Notes: generated by a model from the sequence alone, not told the origin. 64,000 nucleotides of DNA from Ficedula albicollis (GCF_000247815.1 NC_021674.1:27561763-27625762); one strand, 5' to 3'; shown: positions 38,595-52,522, counted from the first letter of the stretch. A program made the numbers and translations.

Positions 38595-41165
38595 TAATAA
38601 ACCAAACCATCCCAGTTTACTGTCATGCACAAACTGGGCGACATCAAATAGTCCAAATAGAAGAAAAGTTGAGAAGAAAACCCTAAGAACCAGGGGAAAT
38701 TTATTAAGTCCATCAATCAACTAGTAGCAAATTTCCTCCAGCCAATGAGACAGCTATTTTTAGCCAGAGTTGTAGAAATGTCCTTTTTCACTCCCACATT
38801 CAGACAGCAGAAATTATATCTTTTGCATAATTTCCATTTAGTTATGATGACTTCAGACTTCAAATCTATACTACTTTGTTTACAAAAATCAATTCACTCT
38901 TAAACCCTAACTTACCTTGGAGGCAGCTTATTCTCAAATTCCTATGAGTTTTTGTATTAACAAACTCATAAAGATACAGCAGAAATTATGCTCTATGTAT
39001 CCTGCAAGAAATTTTTTGTTAGTTTAGAAAAAATAAAAGAGTAAAGTAGAAATAACTTTCAAAACATAAAAGAAAGAAAATTCTCTATGGGAGAAGAAAA
39101 AATGAATTACATGTTAAAAGTATGATTTTAATAAGCCTAACTATAAGCATTTCTATCTGAACACAGGGCATATTTTGATCACTTCCTTGAAGATAAAACC
39201 ACCTTTCTTTGCACTTTCTTCTACTTTCAAAAGCCTTGTTAATGAAGACACCTTTAAAAGTAAATCAAGTGGCAGTTTTACATCATTATGCAAATCCACC
39301 TTTCTACTCATTCAGATATTATCTCTTAAGACCTTTACACATGTAAAAGAGACTAATGATTTTAAATCTTAAAACTGGTCTTCAGGAAAGGACAATATGG
39401 TCATTCCAATGCAGCCGAGAAACAAAAGGCAGATGCAACTAAAGCTTTATCCTTTTTTTTTCTGCTCTTAAATCTGGAGTCACATGAGCCCTTGCAAGCT
39501 CTAGATTTCCAGAGGCTGATAGTCTAATCACTTCCCAAATAAAGGGACTCACAGATAGTCCGAAGGCATGCAAAACCTTCTCATCCCTTCTCACTTCCCT
39601 TACCAAACACAACCTGACCACAGCATTATGTTTTATTCATTTTGGCTGAATTCATTTGGTTCCTTTCTGTGAACAACTGTGAGGAATGCTGTCATCCAGA
39701 CACCAGTAGGAGTATTGAGGCAAAAGCTGTTTACAGTCATATGTTCTTACTGGCACAGGCTCTTTGTTTATTAGTTTATTTTGATTTGATCTGTTTTAAT
39801 GAGCTTTCACAACTAACGATTCATTAGCTTTTTCATGGACTCATTCATATATAGGAAATATATACATATATATATATATATTCTGCTTTTGCTTTTGATA
39901 GGAGAAACTCCCAGACTAAATTCTAAAAGGATAGAAAACATTATAATATGTCCTTGAATGAGCAAACAAGATCTCTAATTTTCATTGAAACACCTATGTC
40001 TCTCTAAAAAATATCAATCTAAATGATCTAACTTTGTGTGACCTATATTGGGTGAAAGGTTAACTGCTAGGATGGATTTTTTAGGATGACAAAAAACAAA
40101 AAAGGTATTAAATATTTTCAAAGTCAGATGCAATGAAATGGAAATAAGAAAACATTCAATTTTAACATATTAGTGCTTTACTACCATACATCTTCGTCCA
40201 CTTTTTCTCATGAATATTTCCAATATTACATGACATGGACGTAAATAATTTTAATATATTTTTGAAAAAAAAGTAATTGAAACTACACTTATAAAAGGTT
40301 TATTGTTATCAAAGAAAAGAGAATGTCATCATGCTTTCTCATAAATTATCAGCCCAGATTTATTCATCTGTAACTTTCCTATAACAAGTCTTACCATGAT
40401 TGTAATTTACTTCTCTATTTGGCACACAAATTTTATTCATTTAAAAGGATTATTCATTAATCAAGTATTTACCAGTCAGGGTCTTCTACAACTCTGAGAG
40501 ACCAGTGTAGAGTTCATTTGTTCAGTTTTAACGGGATTATTTTTATCAGGTATTTATTTAAGTGGGCTTCATTATGCTGGGGAAGTAAATATTACTTATA
40601 AGGCTGATACTTGCTTCTAAATACAAATATCAAATACCTGATATGGGAGTAATCCAGTTAAAAAAATAACCATGAAGCATCTCCATGGTCTTGATTTTAC
40701 AGCATAGTCCATCAGAATTAATACTTTATAAAGGATTAGTCCTGAACAAAGTAAAATCCCCAGATAAATAGTGACCTATAATAAAAAACTTTTCATTACA
40801 GAGAGAAACTCAGTGAACAAAGACAAAAATTATCAATTACGTGGTAGGCTGGTATATCTATGAACTAGGATATTTCCTTAATTTATCTTTTTATTTAAAT
40901 TTAGCTGGTTTTTAAACTTTTGTTGCTTCCTTTCTTTAAATAGTAATTCCCTGCTAGCAACATATGTGAGTTTGCAGAATGAAAGCTGACTGGTATTTGC
41001 ATATTGTGTAGACAGCTGTGACAGTCCCTGTTACTTTTATAGTGGTACATGAAAACAGAACAATCAAAATTCTAACACAAATTATGGAAAAAAAACAATT
41101 GTGGCAATTCTAAATTTTAGATTTATTCTTACCAAACACTCAAGCCAACTAGGCAGGTTTTCAAG
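38595..41165. other. AT-rich unique sequence with a TA-rich microsatellite
   Basis: No gene. A (TA)n-like tract lies at about 39848-39881. Open frames 39175-39372, 39439-39621 (minus) and 39642-39827 are unrecognised. Confidence 0.6.
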
Positions 41166-41169
41166 ACCT

Positions 41170-41600
41170 TTTACGGCTGTTCTGGGCTCTCCAGTATGAG
41201 AAAGAAAAGGTCATACTGGAGGAAGTCCAGCAAAAGGCCACTAAGACCACAGAGGGACTGGAGCATCTCTCCCATGAGGAAAAGCAGAGAGGTGGGAATG
41301 TTAAGCCTGGAGAAAAAAGGCTTGAAGTGGTGGAATCTCACCAACCTTTACAAACATCTGAAAGGAAGGTGCAAAGTAGATGGAACTCTTTTCAGAGGTG
41401 CCCAGTAACAGAACAAGAGGTAGTGTGTGCAAATTGAATTCAGGGAACACTTTTTTACTGTGAGAGAGACCAAGCAATGGAAAAGGTCGAGGGAGGCTGT
41501 AGAGTCCTCGTCCTTGGACATGATATTCAAAAGCCATCTGGTCATGGTCCTTTGACAACTGGCTCTAGGTCACCCAGACAAGTGAACTGACTGTCTGAGA
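41170..41600 (+). repeat. CR1 LINE fragment, sense (end of ORF2 to 3' UTR)
   Basis: Plus-strand matches to CR1 in the correct order: 'ttctgggctctccagtatgag', 'gtccagcaaaaggccactaag', 'ggagcatctctcccatgagga', 'aagcctggagaaaaaaggct', 'acctttacaaacatctgaaagg', 'ttttactgtgagagagacc', 'ggaggctgtagagtcctcgtc'. The piece is diverged, has indels and lacks a recognisable 3' tail. The 70-codon plus frame at 41196-41408 is a relic of the reverse-transcriptase C-terminus. Confidence 0.88.
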
Positions 41601-41609
41601 GGTCTGGCT

Positions 41610-41852
41610 CAAACAGTGAGACTAAAAGGGGTTTAGGCTGGCAGTCAGTACCAGTGGGGATTCCCAGGCCCAATTTTAGGCCCAGTACTCTTTAATGATT
41701 TTACAAATGAACTGGACACAAGAATCAGATGTAAATTAATTAAGTTTGCCAACAATACTCAATTAGGAAGAGCTTTGTGGATTCCTTTGGGAGTAGAAAG
41801 GCCTTACAGAGAGATCTGGATAGACTAGAGAGCTGGGAATCTCCAGTATGCA
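41610..41852 (+). repeat. CR1 LINE fragment, sense (reverse-transcriptase core)
   Basis: Matches CR1 RT-core blocks: 'cagtaccagtggggattccc', 'cccagtactctttaatgatt', 'aatgaactggacacaag', 'taagtttgccaacaatactc', 'ttacagagagatctggatag', 'actagagagctggg'. In an intact element this part lies upstream of the piece at 41170-41600, yet here it follows it. These are therefore two insertions, or one element rearranged. 'tttgccaacaatac' corresponds to the FADD/YADD-type active-site region but is mutated. Confidence 0.85.
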
Positions 41853-44800
41853 ATAGTGTACCAAAGAGAATATTTTAACTGATCTCACACATTTACTCCC
41901 ACTCAAGGAGGACCATATCTTCTCTCACACGAAAATTTTCATGTGGCACTTAGAGATCCTGCTCTGCAGGTAAGAGTCACAGTCCCTTTCATTTTTAAAT
42001 GTTTTTAATATACACATGTAAATTCATATTCAAAACATATACACAGCCTTCAATACAGAAAAACTCATGGTTTTGTTAAAATTGATGAAGTGAGAAACTC
42101 ACTGAGTGCTTTCTAGACACACAGAGAAGCAGTATAAGAGAGTGTTATCCTGTCTAACATTACTTCATACACCTTTCTGTTGAATGCATGCAACTACGGC
42201 TAATTACAAACATCCCATGTTATTCACAGAGACAGTGCAAAGGTACCAACTCCTCCATCAAGCTCAGAAGAGATTCCTTTATCTGTGCTGGTCCTTAGGA
42301 AAGGCTCAGTTCCAGGAGAAGAACAAAGGAAAAGGCAAAATTAAAGGCTGACTATAATGATAGAATGAAGAAAGCAGGAAGATATAGGAGGCAAAAATTT
42401 GGAACAGTGAAACACAAAATTGTTCTTAGTGACATCTATAATATCTCAAGGGACCTTCCTCCTTCATTTGTTTTACTGTCTAGGCCTCAGTGAAAACCAA
42501 CCAAGACAAAACCCAACAAAAAAATCCAAATGAATTTCTAATCTACCCCTGTAGAGCAACAAGTATCCCAGACTGGATACCTGAAAACTTCATGCAAATG
42601 CAAATGCAAATCTGTTTTCTTGGATGAAGCTCAAGTAACAGAATTTACCAACAAGAAGGAAGCAGGGAAAAAAAACAGATGTAAAGAATGGACTTTTTCA
42701 TACTGGAAAGCGAGATCATAGAATTCACTTGTGTGGAAGAGAAAAGATGTATTAAAATATGCTCAATTAAAATTTTATCTGATTTTATATTTTTTGGCTT
42801 ATGTTACATAATTTGAAATACTTACTAAAACTAATTAATTCTAGCAATATTATACACAGTATTTTAATATTTCCAAAAAGAATTCTGAGAAAGGCATATT
42901 GAATACTACCATTCATTAAACTCAGCAAGAATAATATAATAGGTTCCTCAGAAATCTACTTTTTCAATGGGATTCATAGTTATAAAAAATATCACTGAAC
43001 TTCATGCAAAACTATGTTAGACCAAGTACCTTTCTGCCCTTTCCGAAAAAACGATGGTCTATGTCTCTCACACCCAAAAAAATTAAAAGTAGTGTTCTTT
43101 GCCACAATGCTCTTTGAAGAAATATGCATTTTTCAGAGCAGCTATTTTCAGTTGGGGCTCCATCACATACAACCTGTTTTAATATAGACAGCTGTCATGA
43201 TTCACAAAAGTCAGTATTTTCTAGAAAATGCCATATTGCTGTATTCATTTTTCAGATATCATGGAATGGAATTACAACACAGTAAAAATAATTTGTTTAT
43301 TAACATAGCCAAATAAATGGAAATGGTTAGATACTTTAACAGAGGAGTTAGAAAGAAATAGAGACTTCAAATCAATTGGCTGATGGATTAGGAAGATTTC
43401 TAATCAGTAGCTTGCACTGGAATTGAACTTTTGCCACCTGACAAATTTAAGATTAATGCAATCCATAAGTGAGGAATCCAGAGAGAACAGACCTTGCTCC
43501 TCGAGCTGACACATCTGAACTCACTGAAAGAATCATTATAGAAGTTTTCCACATGCTGGTCTCTGTAGATTTGCCCATGAGAAGGGGCATGATAGTAGTA
43601 AACACTTATCTTTGAAGGCTGATTTATGCATGACAGTCACTATCATGCATGAGTTGCTTCATGGATGCATTATATTCACAATTCATCTTGATGTCCCATG
43701 TTTTTAAAAATAGCTTCCAAACATAAAATGTAAAGCTTCCACAATTCCTGATAAAACTGTAGGTATCATGGATGCTCAGACATTTCAGCTGTTCAGGTAT
43801 TCAAATTTCATTATTGTGTATCAAAAATGCGATTAACACATGGAAGTTCAGTACGGCGATCCTGTCACAGAGTAAGAAAAATTTTACAGAACAGATGGTA
43901 TTTTCAGCATTATGCTAGTTCCTTATTTAAATATTGTTTGGCATCTATATCCCATTGAAACTGGCATAGTACATCATGAGGGAGGCATGCTGCCATCTCA
44001 ACATATGGGTACAAATGTTGGTTGGTAAGAGAGGGTAAACAAATCCTATGGGCTTACTGAGGGCAGGATTCCTAAAAGAAATGCTACAATTACTCTTCTT
44101 TGATCATTCATATTATGGTGACAGCAATGAGACTTTTTTTTTTTTTTCAGAAACTGAATAAACAGCCTTTAATAATGATAATGAAATTTGGAGGTTTGGA
44201 TTTACATGAAAATGAAGCTTGAACTTAACTAACTGAAAAACATCACAAAAAGAAAATTCAAGTAGCTAGAGCTGTAAAAGTCTTTTTGCTTTCTCTTAAA
44301 AAGTAAGTATTAAAATTAGTCCTATTCTGCTTTCAATCCTACTGTAAATTAAAAGCAAGATCAAAAGAAATGTAGATTAGTACTGACTCCCGAAATGATA
44401 ATGAAATTTGAGCAAGTCAAGGAAATCAAGTGAAATGAACCAACTTTAATTTCTCATACCTTCAAGAGATCCCTATACAGATGCTGTTGACCTGTGTGGA
44501 CCAAAACAAAATCTGAAGCATAAAAAAATATCTAAAATCTGAATAAAATCAGAATAAAATCTGAAGCATACAGTTTATGAAGATAGGTACCAGCTCTACC
44601 ATGGTGAATTTACAGGCCTGGGAAAAAAAGATTAAGTAGTCTTCACAAATTCATTCTTTAATGACTGCAAGAAGACATAGCTTCAAAGAAGCAAATTTTA
44701 ACCAAAATTATTAGTTGGAATGTAAATTTCCAAAGGATGAAAATATTTTAAGTTATTTAAGGTTTTGGTATACATAGTACAAGTCTAAAAGTTTACATTT

Positions 44801-44941
44801 GGTGGCCTGAATGCCAGCTTAAGAATTATCTCCTGGTAAAAAGGGAAGAAATTAATAACATTTAGTAATGATAGAGTTCTCAGAAATTCAAATATTGTCA
44901 ATATAATGTGTACAAGAACTATGGGTGAACATGCTAATGAA
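41853..44941. other. AT-rich unique sequence, no gene seen
   Basis: No exon recognised. At 42592-42611 the POU octamer ATGCAAAT occurs three times in overlapping phase. A T-run lies at about 44133-44147. A 14-bp string 'aaatctgaagcata' occurs twice 49 bp apart (44508, 44557). Confidence 0.6.
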
Positions 44942-45501
44942 ATACCAGGGTTATTCATAAAGCTGATCCAAGCTATTTTTTCCTATATCAGTATTAAAAT
45001 TAGATACAGGCTTCATATAATTTTAAGCTATAAAAGCCTTGTTCACTCATTTTTATATAATTCATTACATCATATCTAATCCTTTCAGAATAAATTTCTT
45101 CCTGAACAATTTAGGACTCTGATGTACTGTCAGGTGCATGGAGATGATGAAGTAATATGTTTTTTCTACCTCTAATTTCTCACACTTCTATTAGCAGTTC
45201 TATTTGACGTTATAACTGCAGATACCAGGGTTATTCATAAAGCTGATCCAAGCTATTTTTTCCTATATCAGTATTAAAATTAGATACAGCCTTCATATAA
45301 TTTTAAGCTATAAAAGCCTTGTTCACTCATTTTTATATAATTCATTACATCATATCTAATCCTTTCAGAATAAATTTCTTCCTGAACAATTTAGGACTCT
45401 GATGTACTGTCAGGTGCATGGAGATGATGAAGTAATATGTTTTTTCTACCTCTAATTTCTCACACTTCTATTAGCAGTTCTATTTCACGTTATAACTGCA
45501 G
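44942..45501. repeat. 280-bp tandem duplication
   Basis: Units 44942-45221 and 45222-45501 begin 'ataccagggttattcataaa'. By eye they differ at two positions (acaggcttc / acagccttc, and tttgacg / tttcacg). The right edge coincides with the left edge of the next duplication. Confidence 0.97.
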
Positions 45502-45629
45502 AGTGGCATTCAGGGAGGCATTCTGTATAGCATCTCAATCCAGAAGGAAAAATGGAGGGGGGAGTGGCATTCAGGGAGGCATTCTGTATAGCAATGCATC
45601 ATCTCAATCCAGAAGGAAAAATGGAGGGG
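45501..45629. repeat. 61-bp tandem duplication with 8-bp insertion in copy 2
   Basis: Units 45501-45561 and 45562-45629 begin 'gagtggcattcagggaggca'. Copy 2 has eight extra bases in the middle (gca-atgcatca-tctc), partly a repeat of adjacent bases. It accounts for the repeated 'SQSRRKNGG' peptide in the 79-codon plus frame 45437-45676, which is not a gene. Confidence 0.95.
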
Positions 45630-48600
45630 AGAAAAAAAGACTAAGGTTCAACCCATCTTGTCATTCATCCATGTAGCAAGATGTAGCTGTGAAATACAAT
45701 TCCAATCGTGTATTTGTAACTTAAAAGAAAATCTAATCACACAATACTCTGAACAAAAGCAAGGCACATCTTGAAGTTAATGTGCAATACTGTACACAAT
45801 ACAGACCTTTCTAGAGGGTTAGGTTTCTGGATGTATTTTTAAAGAAGTCAGTTATCTGTGATTTAGCCTCGTGTCACAGTCATTCCAGTTACTAGAGAAA
45901 GCTTTAAATAAGGATTTCATGTTCTACCTACCCATCTAACCTTGCCGGTCACACAGTCAGCTCCATGTCAGGTGTCAAGTGCTGCATTGGTCAATTACAG
46001 GCACTTGAATATCGTGTCTGCCACTTGCTGAAGATGTCAGAATTCTCAGAGACCTCAGGATGTCACAAAGTTCACAATTCCAGCATATATCTAATGTTTT
46101 CTTTCAATGAAAATTATCACACACACAAAGACACCCCTTCTTTATAACAATTTCTCAAATGGCACATGGGGTTTAGTTGCCCTGGGAATAGATGTTGCAT
46201 TACGCTGAAGTAATAAGAAAAGAACACTTTGATTATGTTTTGAAGGAAGGCGCTCCAAAGAGGAATGAGATGAAATTGTAAAACCCTTACAGATGAAGTA
46301 AGGCTGAAGGAGGACAAGTACATTGGTGAAAATGTATGTTTAATTTTACTTTTTATGATTTTCACCTCCTTGTTTGTGTTAGAGGATTTTAATACTTGAA
46401 GCCCACTTCTCTTTCCCAGAACAGCTCCATCTCATCTCTCTATTTCATATCTAAGATCAGTGAACAACTTAGGCAAAATTATTGCCTAGAATTTCCTCTG
46501 ACACTTTCCAAACCACAGTCCTACATATTGACCACACTGAAGTGATTCACACTAGTTTCCACCAAACTTTTTGCTCAATCTTAGACCCAACACTCTCTTC
46601 TCAACCATTTTAACTTGCCAGTCACAATCAACAGCACAATTCCTCAAAAATCTTTTTCCCTGTCAGTGTTTGTAAGTTAGCTTTTCTAACCACTCCTTTT
46701 CTTACCATGCTCATTAGTCTCTTAATGTTACAAGCATCCTCCTCAGTATCCATCTAACTTTTGTTGGAATTCAATACATGTCCATCTCCCTCATTTTACT
46801 CCTGTGTGCTTAGAACATGGACCACAACATACACTGACATAAACTTAGTAATCATCCTCATGCAGCTATACCACACAGCTATTGGTCTGCTTGCCTCCCT
46901 TTTTTTTCCAAGTAGATTTCTGGATTTCTCTTTCTTGAGCTGTTGGTTACAGGTAGGAGAAATGCCTGCCAGATATTTCAGTATCTTGCTGTGGCTGCAA
47001 TCCATAGGCATAGCCATAAGGCCTTAAGGCATAGACGAAGACCTGAATCTTCCTCTCCAATCGAAACCACTCTCCCTTTCCCAGCCAGGATGGACAACAC
47101 TGGCATTCTCCTGGTCTCCAGCTATTAGTAACACAATATCATGTCTGCTTTGAGTTCCCAGAATTCTCAAAATCCACTCACACAGATTAAGACTTTAAAA
47201 TTTCTTTTACACATGAGATTTTTCCACCTTGTACATTCTCAATTCCTTTCATAGAGTGTAACATTTGACAACGTTCTCCTTCCATGGAAACTGCCACAAA
47301 AAGATACATCCTGCCAACATTTCTTGTTAAGCTTGATTTTTTTTGTTTAGTTGCATGAGTAGCAAAGCTGCATTACCCAAAATTAAAACAGAGACATAGT
47401 ATACTTATATTACTTTGTAAGTGAAAAAGTTCAAATTAATCATTAGGCCAAAACACAAGAAACTCGCAGTGCACATTGTTCCTCTAGTATTACATTCATA
47501 ATGGTGGGGAAGGTTCAGAAATACAATTGCAGTTTCAATACATCCTCCATATGAATTTCATATGACTGATTCTGTTATAATATTTAAAAAACTTGCATTC
47601 TTACTGAAATTGTGTACATATATGAAAATAAGGTGATACTATAGAATAAGTTCATAAACCTACAGGTGTTTCGAAAGTAACTATAAAATTTATTGTAAAG
47701 AATGAACCAATCAGAAGGCCAGAGTAAGGTCTATGATGAGGTAGGCATCACCTCACAAAAAGAGTGAGGGAAAATATAAAAAAATGCAAGACTTTAAATG
47801 GCTACCAACTAAAAAAACAGTGGATATTATCATGCCATTTAAGAATTTATTACTTAGTTTTCACTTGGGTCTTATTCCATTAGAACCCTCTGAAATCAAT
47901 GGGAAAATATTATCACAAATGATAGGTGAATTTTCCATGCTCAATAATCTTGCTTGCAATTCTGCTCCTCCTCATTCTAGTGCAACTCATTCTCAATCAT
48001 TAGTTAAAAAAATACATAAATATTTGGGGTTTGACATGGTATCTTCCTCCCATCTGCTCAAAATAAACTTGGAACTAAAAAATGTCTATGACAACATTGT
48101 GATAATAACTAATGACACAATTGCAAAACAATGTGATATTTTATTGAATTAGTGAAAGGCTTGAAATCAGAGGGCAACTTCTAGGGCTCATTATTTTACC
48201 ATGAGACCCTTGCAATATTTGCTGGTCAGAATTCTATGGCTGTATGATGCTAAACTTAAACTATCTCGTGAAACCATGCCCCAGTGTTTGTCTTTGACAG
48301 CAAATTTTATAACAATGAACATTTTACTTTGGTATGATACAGTAAAAAAAAAAAAAAGAAAAAGAAAGAAAGAATATTGGGTGGCATCACTAAGAGCTCT
48401 TACTGGAAACAGGAAACAAATTTTTATTTTGATATTTTGACAACACAGTAGAAGATTTTTGCCTCTCCTTGCAAGCAGATACACACTTGGTGCATACCAC
48501 AATACTAGCAAACACATTAGAACATACCTGTGAGGGATGCTGCATTCACACAGGTGCAGCACAGGAAGAAAATGTTTGACATTGTTGAAGATGCTTGATC

Positions 48601-51600
48601 ACCAAGTAGCTACTAGAATTATCCTGGAGATAAGCAAGTCCATAGTCTGAATTTATGGGCTATTGAACTCCTACTTTTAGCAGGAAATATTTAAGGAAAA
48701 AAATTATACCAAAAAATAAATTACATGCTCCAGATACTAATATTATTAATATAATACTGAAAAGGTTTTCTGTGAAGTAGAATTAGCAGTAAATCAGTGT
48801 TTTGCAAGACCAACAAGAAAATTCACAATACAATCAAACAGACACTGCATGTGTGACAAGAGCATGTCTAGAAGCACACTTCTTAAACCCATCTATAAGC
48901 AAAAGAAAAAGCAAAACCAAAAGGGAAAACATATAATAGACCAAAAGGCATGGCACTCTAGATTGAATAAGGCAAACTAATTTACATGCTCAAAAATCAG
49001 ACCAGAGTAGCAAAAGTAAACTTCATAAAATTTTCAAAGTACCTTTGTCTCAAACAGGCATTTGTATTTAGAAATATATGTATAAGTGTATAAGTACTCC
49101 TGATCACAGCATTACAAAGTTAACTGCAATGGAGACTCCTACTGACTTCAAAACCCATTAGAACAGTTTATACGTAACCAAAAAAATGACTACTAAAATT
49201 TAGTTTGTATTTTACAGTTTATGAACATGCACCATATCTGCTGAAGTTTGCCTCTAATTTACAAAACAGAATATTGACACATTTTTTGTTCCTATTAAAT
49301 GAGTAAATATCAATCATCAGATTTAAAGAGTTGTCTGAATAGAGAACATCTCAGCACTTGATAGAAGGGACTGCCTGTAGATTTTCTGTTGCTTAAGGGT
49401 TCAAAGAAATAACTCCAGAATTAAAAGTCTGAGCTGCAACATTTTGAGCTTAGGAGAGATACCTCTGTGCAGCAACTACAGCATTTGCTTCTCTAGAAGA
49501 TGAGATAGGAGGGTGATGTGCAACATTAACTGGAAGCAGAATTACCATGTAAATAACATTCAGCAAATTTACAGTGTTCTGTAAAAAATTTCTCTGGTAA
49601 ATGCAGTGTAGTCATCTGAGAGGGGCCGTTTCCAGTGATCAGCTCTTGGAAAGAGGTAACAGGCAAAGAGTACTTTACTCAACTAGACAAAACATTTTTT
49701 CTAGAGAAAAAACTACTACTGTCAACTTCAAAATATTAAGAGAACCAACTTCACACTGATGGACATGTAAAAAAATTCTTTATCATGATTAATGCCACGG
49801 TGACTAGTGATTTAATTGGAAATGGCTAAAAAGGCTTTTCTCCATCAAAAGATGCCTTGGACAGATAGCTGGTCAGAGTCATTGACACTCAAATTTTCCT
49901 GAAATGTATTGATTCTGAAACTTTTTAAACTAAACTGCAATCTCCTATCCCTCTCCCAGCATTCTTATCCTGATGATTATTACTGCCAGCAGAAAATCTG
50001 CATGCAATGCTGAATGTAAACCTTGGAAACGTACCACGCAAAGACAACATTCTACCACAGAGAAGAAGATATTCTCTACAAGGAGAATGCAAAAAGTCTA
50101 CCTGAACATATGAGAGAACCTTATAAATGTGCTTTAACATATCCCAGGAAAAAGCTGCTCATAAAAAGCATTTTTTATCTTAAGTTACTGGCAGAATCAG
50201 TGCACATCTTGCAGCTGTATTATAAATGAACTTTATACAACCATTCTGAAAGTCAAGGACACAGCCCCAATGTTACATGTAAGGAAACAGCTACTGTAGA
50301 AGAAAGAAAAATACCAGCTTTGCTCCTTAAAGCACTGCAAAAGTTGACTGAGAAGTACCACTGCAGAAGTAGTCTTCCGAAAAAGACTGAATGGTGATGC
50401 AAAAGATGCAAAATCTTAAACTTTACCTCAGAATATTGCAAGATGAACAGGAGGAAACTCGGAGATAAACACAGTGAAATTGTCTACCAATTCACAACAC
50501 TTGCAGATTAAAGTCAAAGAGAAAAGAGAGAATCCATAGTGAAGCAGGCTTGTTCACACTTGACACACTGACAACCATCTTCTGAACCAGATGACCAACA
50601 AACATGGAAACACAAGTGTTAAAATGCTGCCAAGCTCAGCAAGACCTGTGGCAAACGCAGTCACAGAAAACTAAATTGCTCAAAGACATGTTCTATTTAT
50701 CCCATCTGTATTTCAATCTTTCTAAAAGATGTGAAGAGAAAGTCTGGGACTGCTCCTCCTCCTTTTCAGCCATGTGGAAATGCCTCATCCTCACACAAAA
50801 TTTTCACAGCAATACCGTCACCATGATCAAGTGGAAAGGGTCTTGAGGCAATGAACTTTTGGAAGATCATCTTCTTCAATATTACCACACTTACCTCCCA
50901 TAAAAACACTGCACTCAGGCACATGGGGAGTAAGACAAAAGAGCAAAAAGAACTTTAAACACAGGTTTTCTTACTTGTTCAGCCTTCTGGTGTACTACAT
51001 CAACTTCAGAGAAAATTAAGCGAGGAAAACATTACAACAGCCCAGGGACACTTCTACTTAAATTTTGTGATTACATTTTAAGTGCTCTTTGTCACAGATA
51101 TCATAAACTGATTAAATCATTTCATGGCTGACCCCTACTGACTATGCTAAGCGAAAAGAGAGGGCTATTAATAACTACCCATTTCTGACAGCTGCCCAGG
51201 GGCAATGTAGCCTTTTGCAGCAATAAAATGACTCCCCAGCTCACTTACTGAATGCTAAATATTGATTCATATTATGAGTGTTGTCAAACACAGACTGCAG
51301 TTCTGAAGATCCGTACTGGCAGGTCATCAGGAATAGCATTAGCAAATGTCAGGTCAGGAATCAAAGGGCTGCTGGACTCTTTAGGGATGAGATTTATCGA
51401 TCCCATAAAATGTGAAACAGATCAAGTACTTGTGATGATGGAAACGGTCATGGCAGAATGAGGCTGAGCCTAGCACGATGTGTATCCCAGAAGAGAATCA
51501 TCACACAAAAAAGTTGACCATTGAAAATAAATTTTAAAGGTTGGGATGACCATAACAAGGGCAACAGAAGATGCAAGCCCATTTAGGCTTTTTAGGGCTA

Positions 51601-52212
51601 AAAGTCAGACTTTGAACATGCACTTGACCAAAGCTATGTATATCTAGCTTGCTCACACAGTAGACCATACTGCTGGTGTTAAGCATCTGTTTAAATAAAT
51701 ATTGGTGTTGTTTAGATCAAATTAATGAGTACTACAATCAACAGATAAAACCCAATAAAACGAAGAGGTCTATGACAACTAAGATGATCTCAATAAGATA
51801 AGATAACGTCCTGTGTCTATGATTGTTAGAAAAACATCCTGAATTCCAAAGAATGCCAAAATTATTTAAATTCCATTATTTCACGCTTTGCCATTACCAG
51901 CAGCATTTTATTTAATGAAAATATATTTCAGGACTTCATAAGACTGCGAGTTCATACAGATACACATTTTATAATTTTTCCCCAGCTACGAAAAAATCTA
52001 GTATCAAGTCATGGAAAGTGACTGTGGAATATTACATGTGGGGTGAGGACAGAAAAGCCTGGAAGCTCCTTGCTTCTTCCTTAAATTGGATACTGCCATT
52101 TCTTCCCTTTTTATCCTTTCCCATCACGTTCTCTTAAGCGAAACACTAGTATTAGATCAGTTTACAATATGATAGGCTTACTTGTAACGGAAAATCTAAG
52201 TAAAAAGACAAA
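45630..52212. other. AT-rich unique sequence, no gene seen
   Basis: About 6.6 kb without a supported exon or recognised repeat. The longest frames, 47784-48152 (122 codons, plus) and 48191-48562 (123 codons, minus), have no recognised domain; the second spans a poly-A/AAAG tract at 48344-48373. The part around 51150-51300 is compact and repeat-free and could be a conserved element, but I cannot show it. Confidence 0.55.
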
Positions 52213-52216
52213 CAAA

Positions 52217-52249
52217 CATATATATATATATATATCTGTATATATTCCA
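52217..52249. repeat. (TA)n microsatellite
   Basis: An array of AT dinucleotides with a CTG interruption, then TATATAT. Confidence 0.88.
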
Positions 52250-52304
52250 CGCAGCCAGAAATCTAAGGACACAGTTGTATCTAGGGAATCCCAGCCACTG
52301 AATG

Positions 52305-52395
52305 GTGTCGTTGCCCATGGCAGAAGGGCTGAAACCAGGAGATCCTTAAGGCCCCTTTCAATCTAATCCAAACATTTCTACGGTTCTATATAATA
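52305..52395 (+). repeat. CR1 LINE 3' end, sense
   Basis: 'ttgcccatggcagaagggct' followed by 'gatccttaaggcccctttca' and 'aaacatttctacggttctat' matches the terminal part of avian CR1 in sense (GCAGGGGGGTTGG...GATCTTTAAGGTCCCTTCCAACCC...ATTCTATGATTCTAT). It is 5'-truncated to about 90 bases. Confidence 0.82.
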
Positions 52396-52454
52396 TTCAA
52401 AGTAGTAAAGTCCACTCTAAAACTGAACACTTATTTGGATGAAGGAAATGATAC

Positions 52455-52522
52455 CAAATTCTATACTATACCATACCAAAACTATACCATATTCTATATA
52501 TATTCTAAACTATACCAAGTTC
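52455..52522. repeat. Degenerate ACTATACC tandem tract
   Basis: Repeated CTATACTATACCATACC / CTATACCATATTCTATATATATTC motifs with an irregular period. Low-complexity sequence of no assigned origin. Confidence 0.75.

Noticed and set aside
43415..43450. B-box-like 'ggaattgaact' string
   Set aside because: Single short match without A box or SINE body. Expected by chance in 64 kb.
47784..48562. Frames of 122 (plus) and 123 (minus) codons
   Set aside because: Longest frames outside repeats, but of expected chance length for AT-rich DNA over 64 kb. They have no recognised domain, and the minus one spans a poly-A/AAAG tract.
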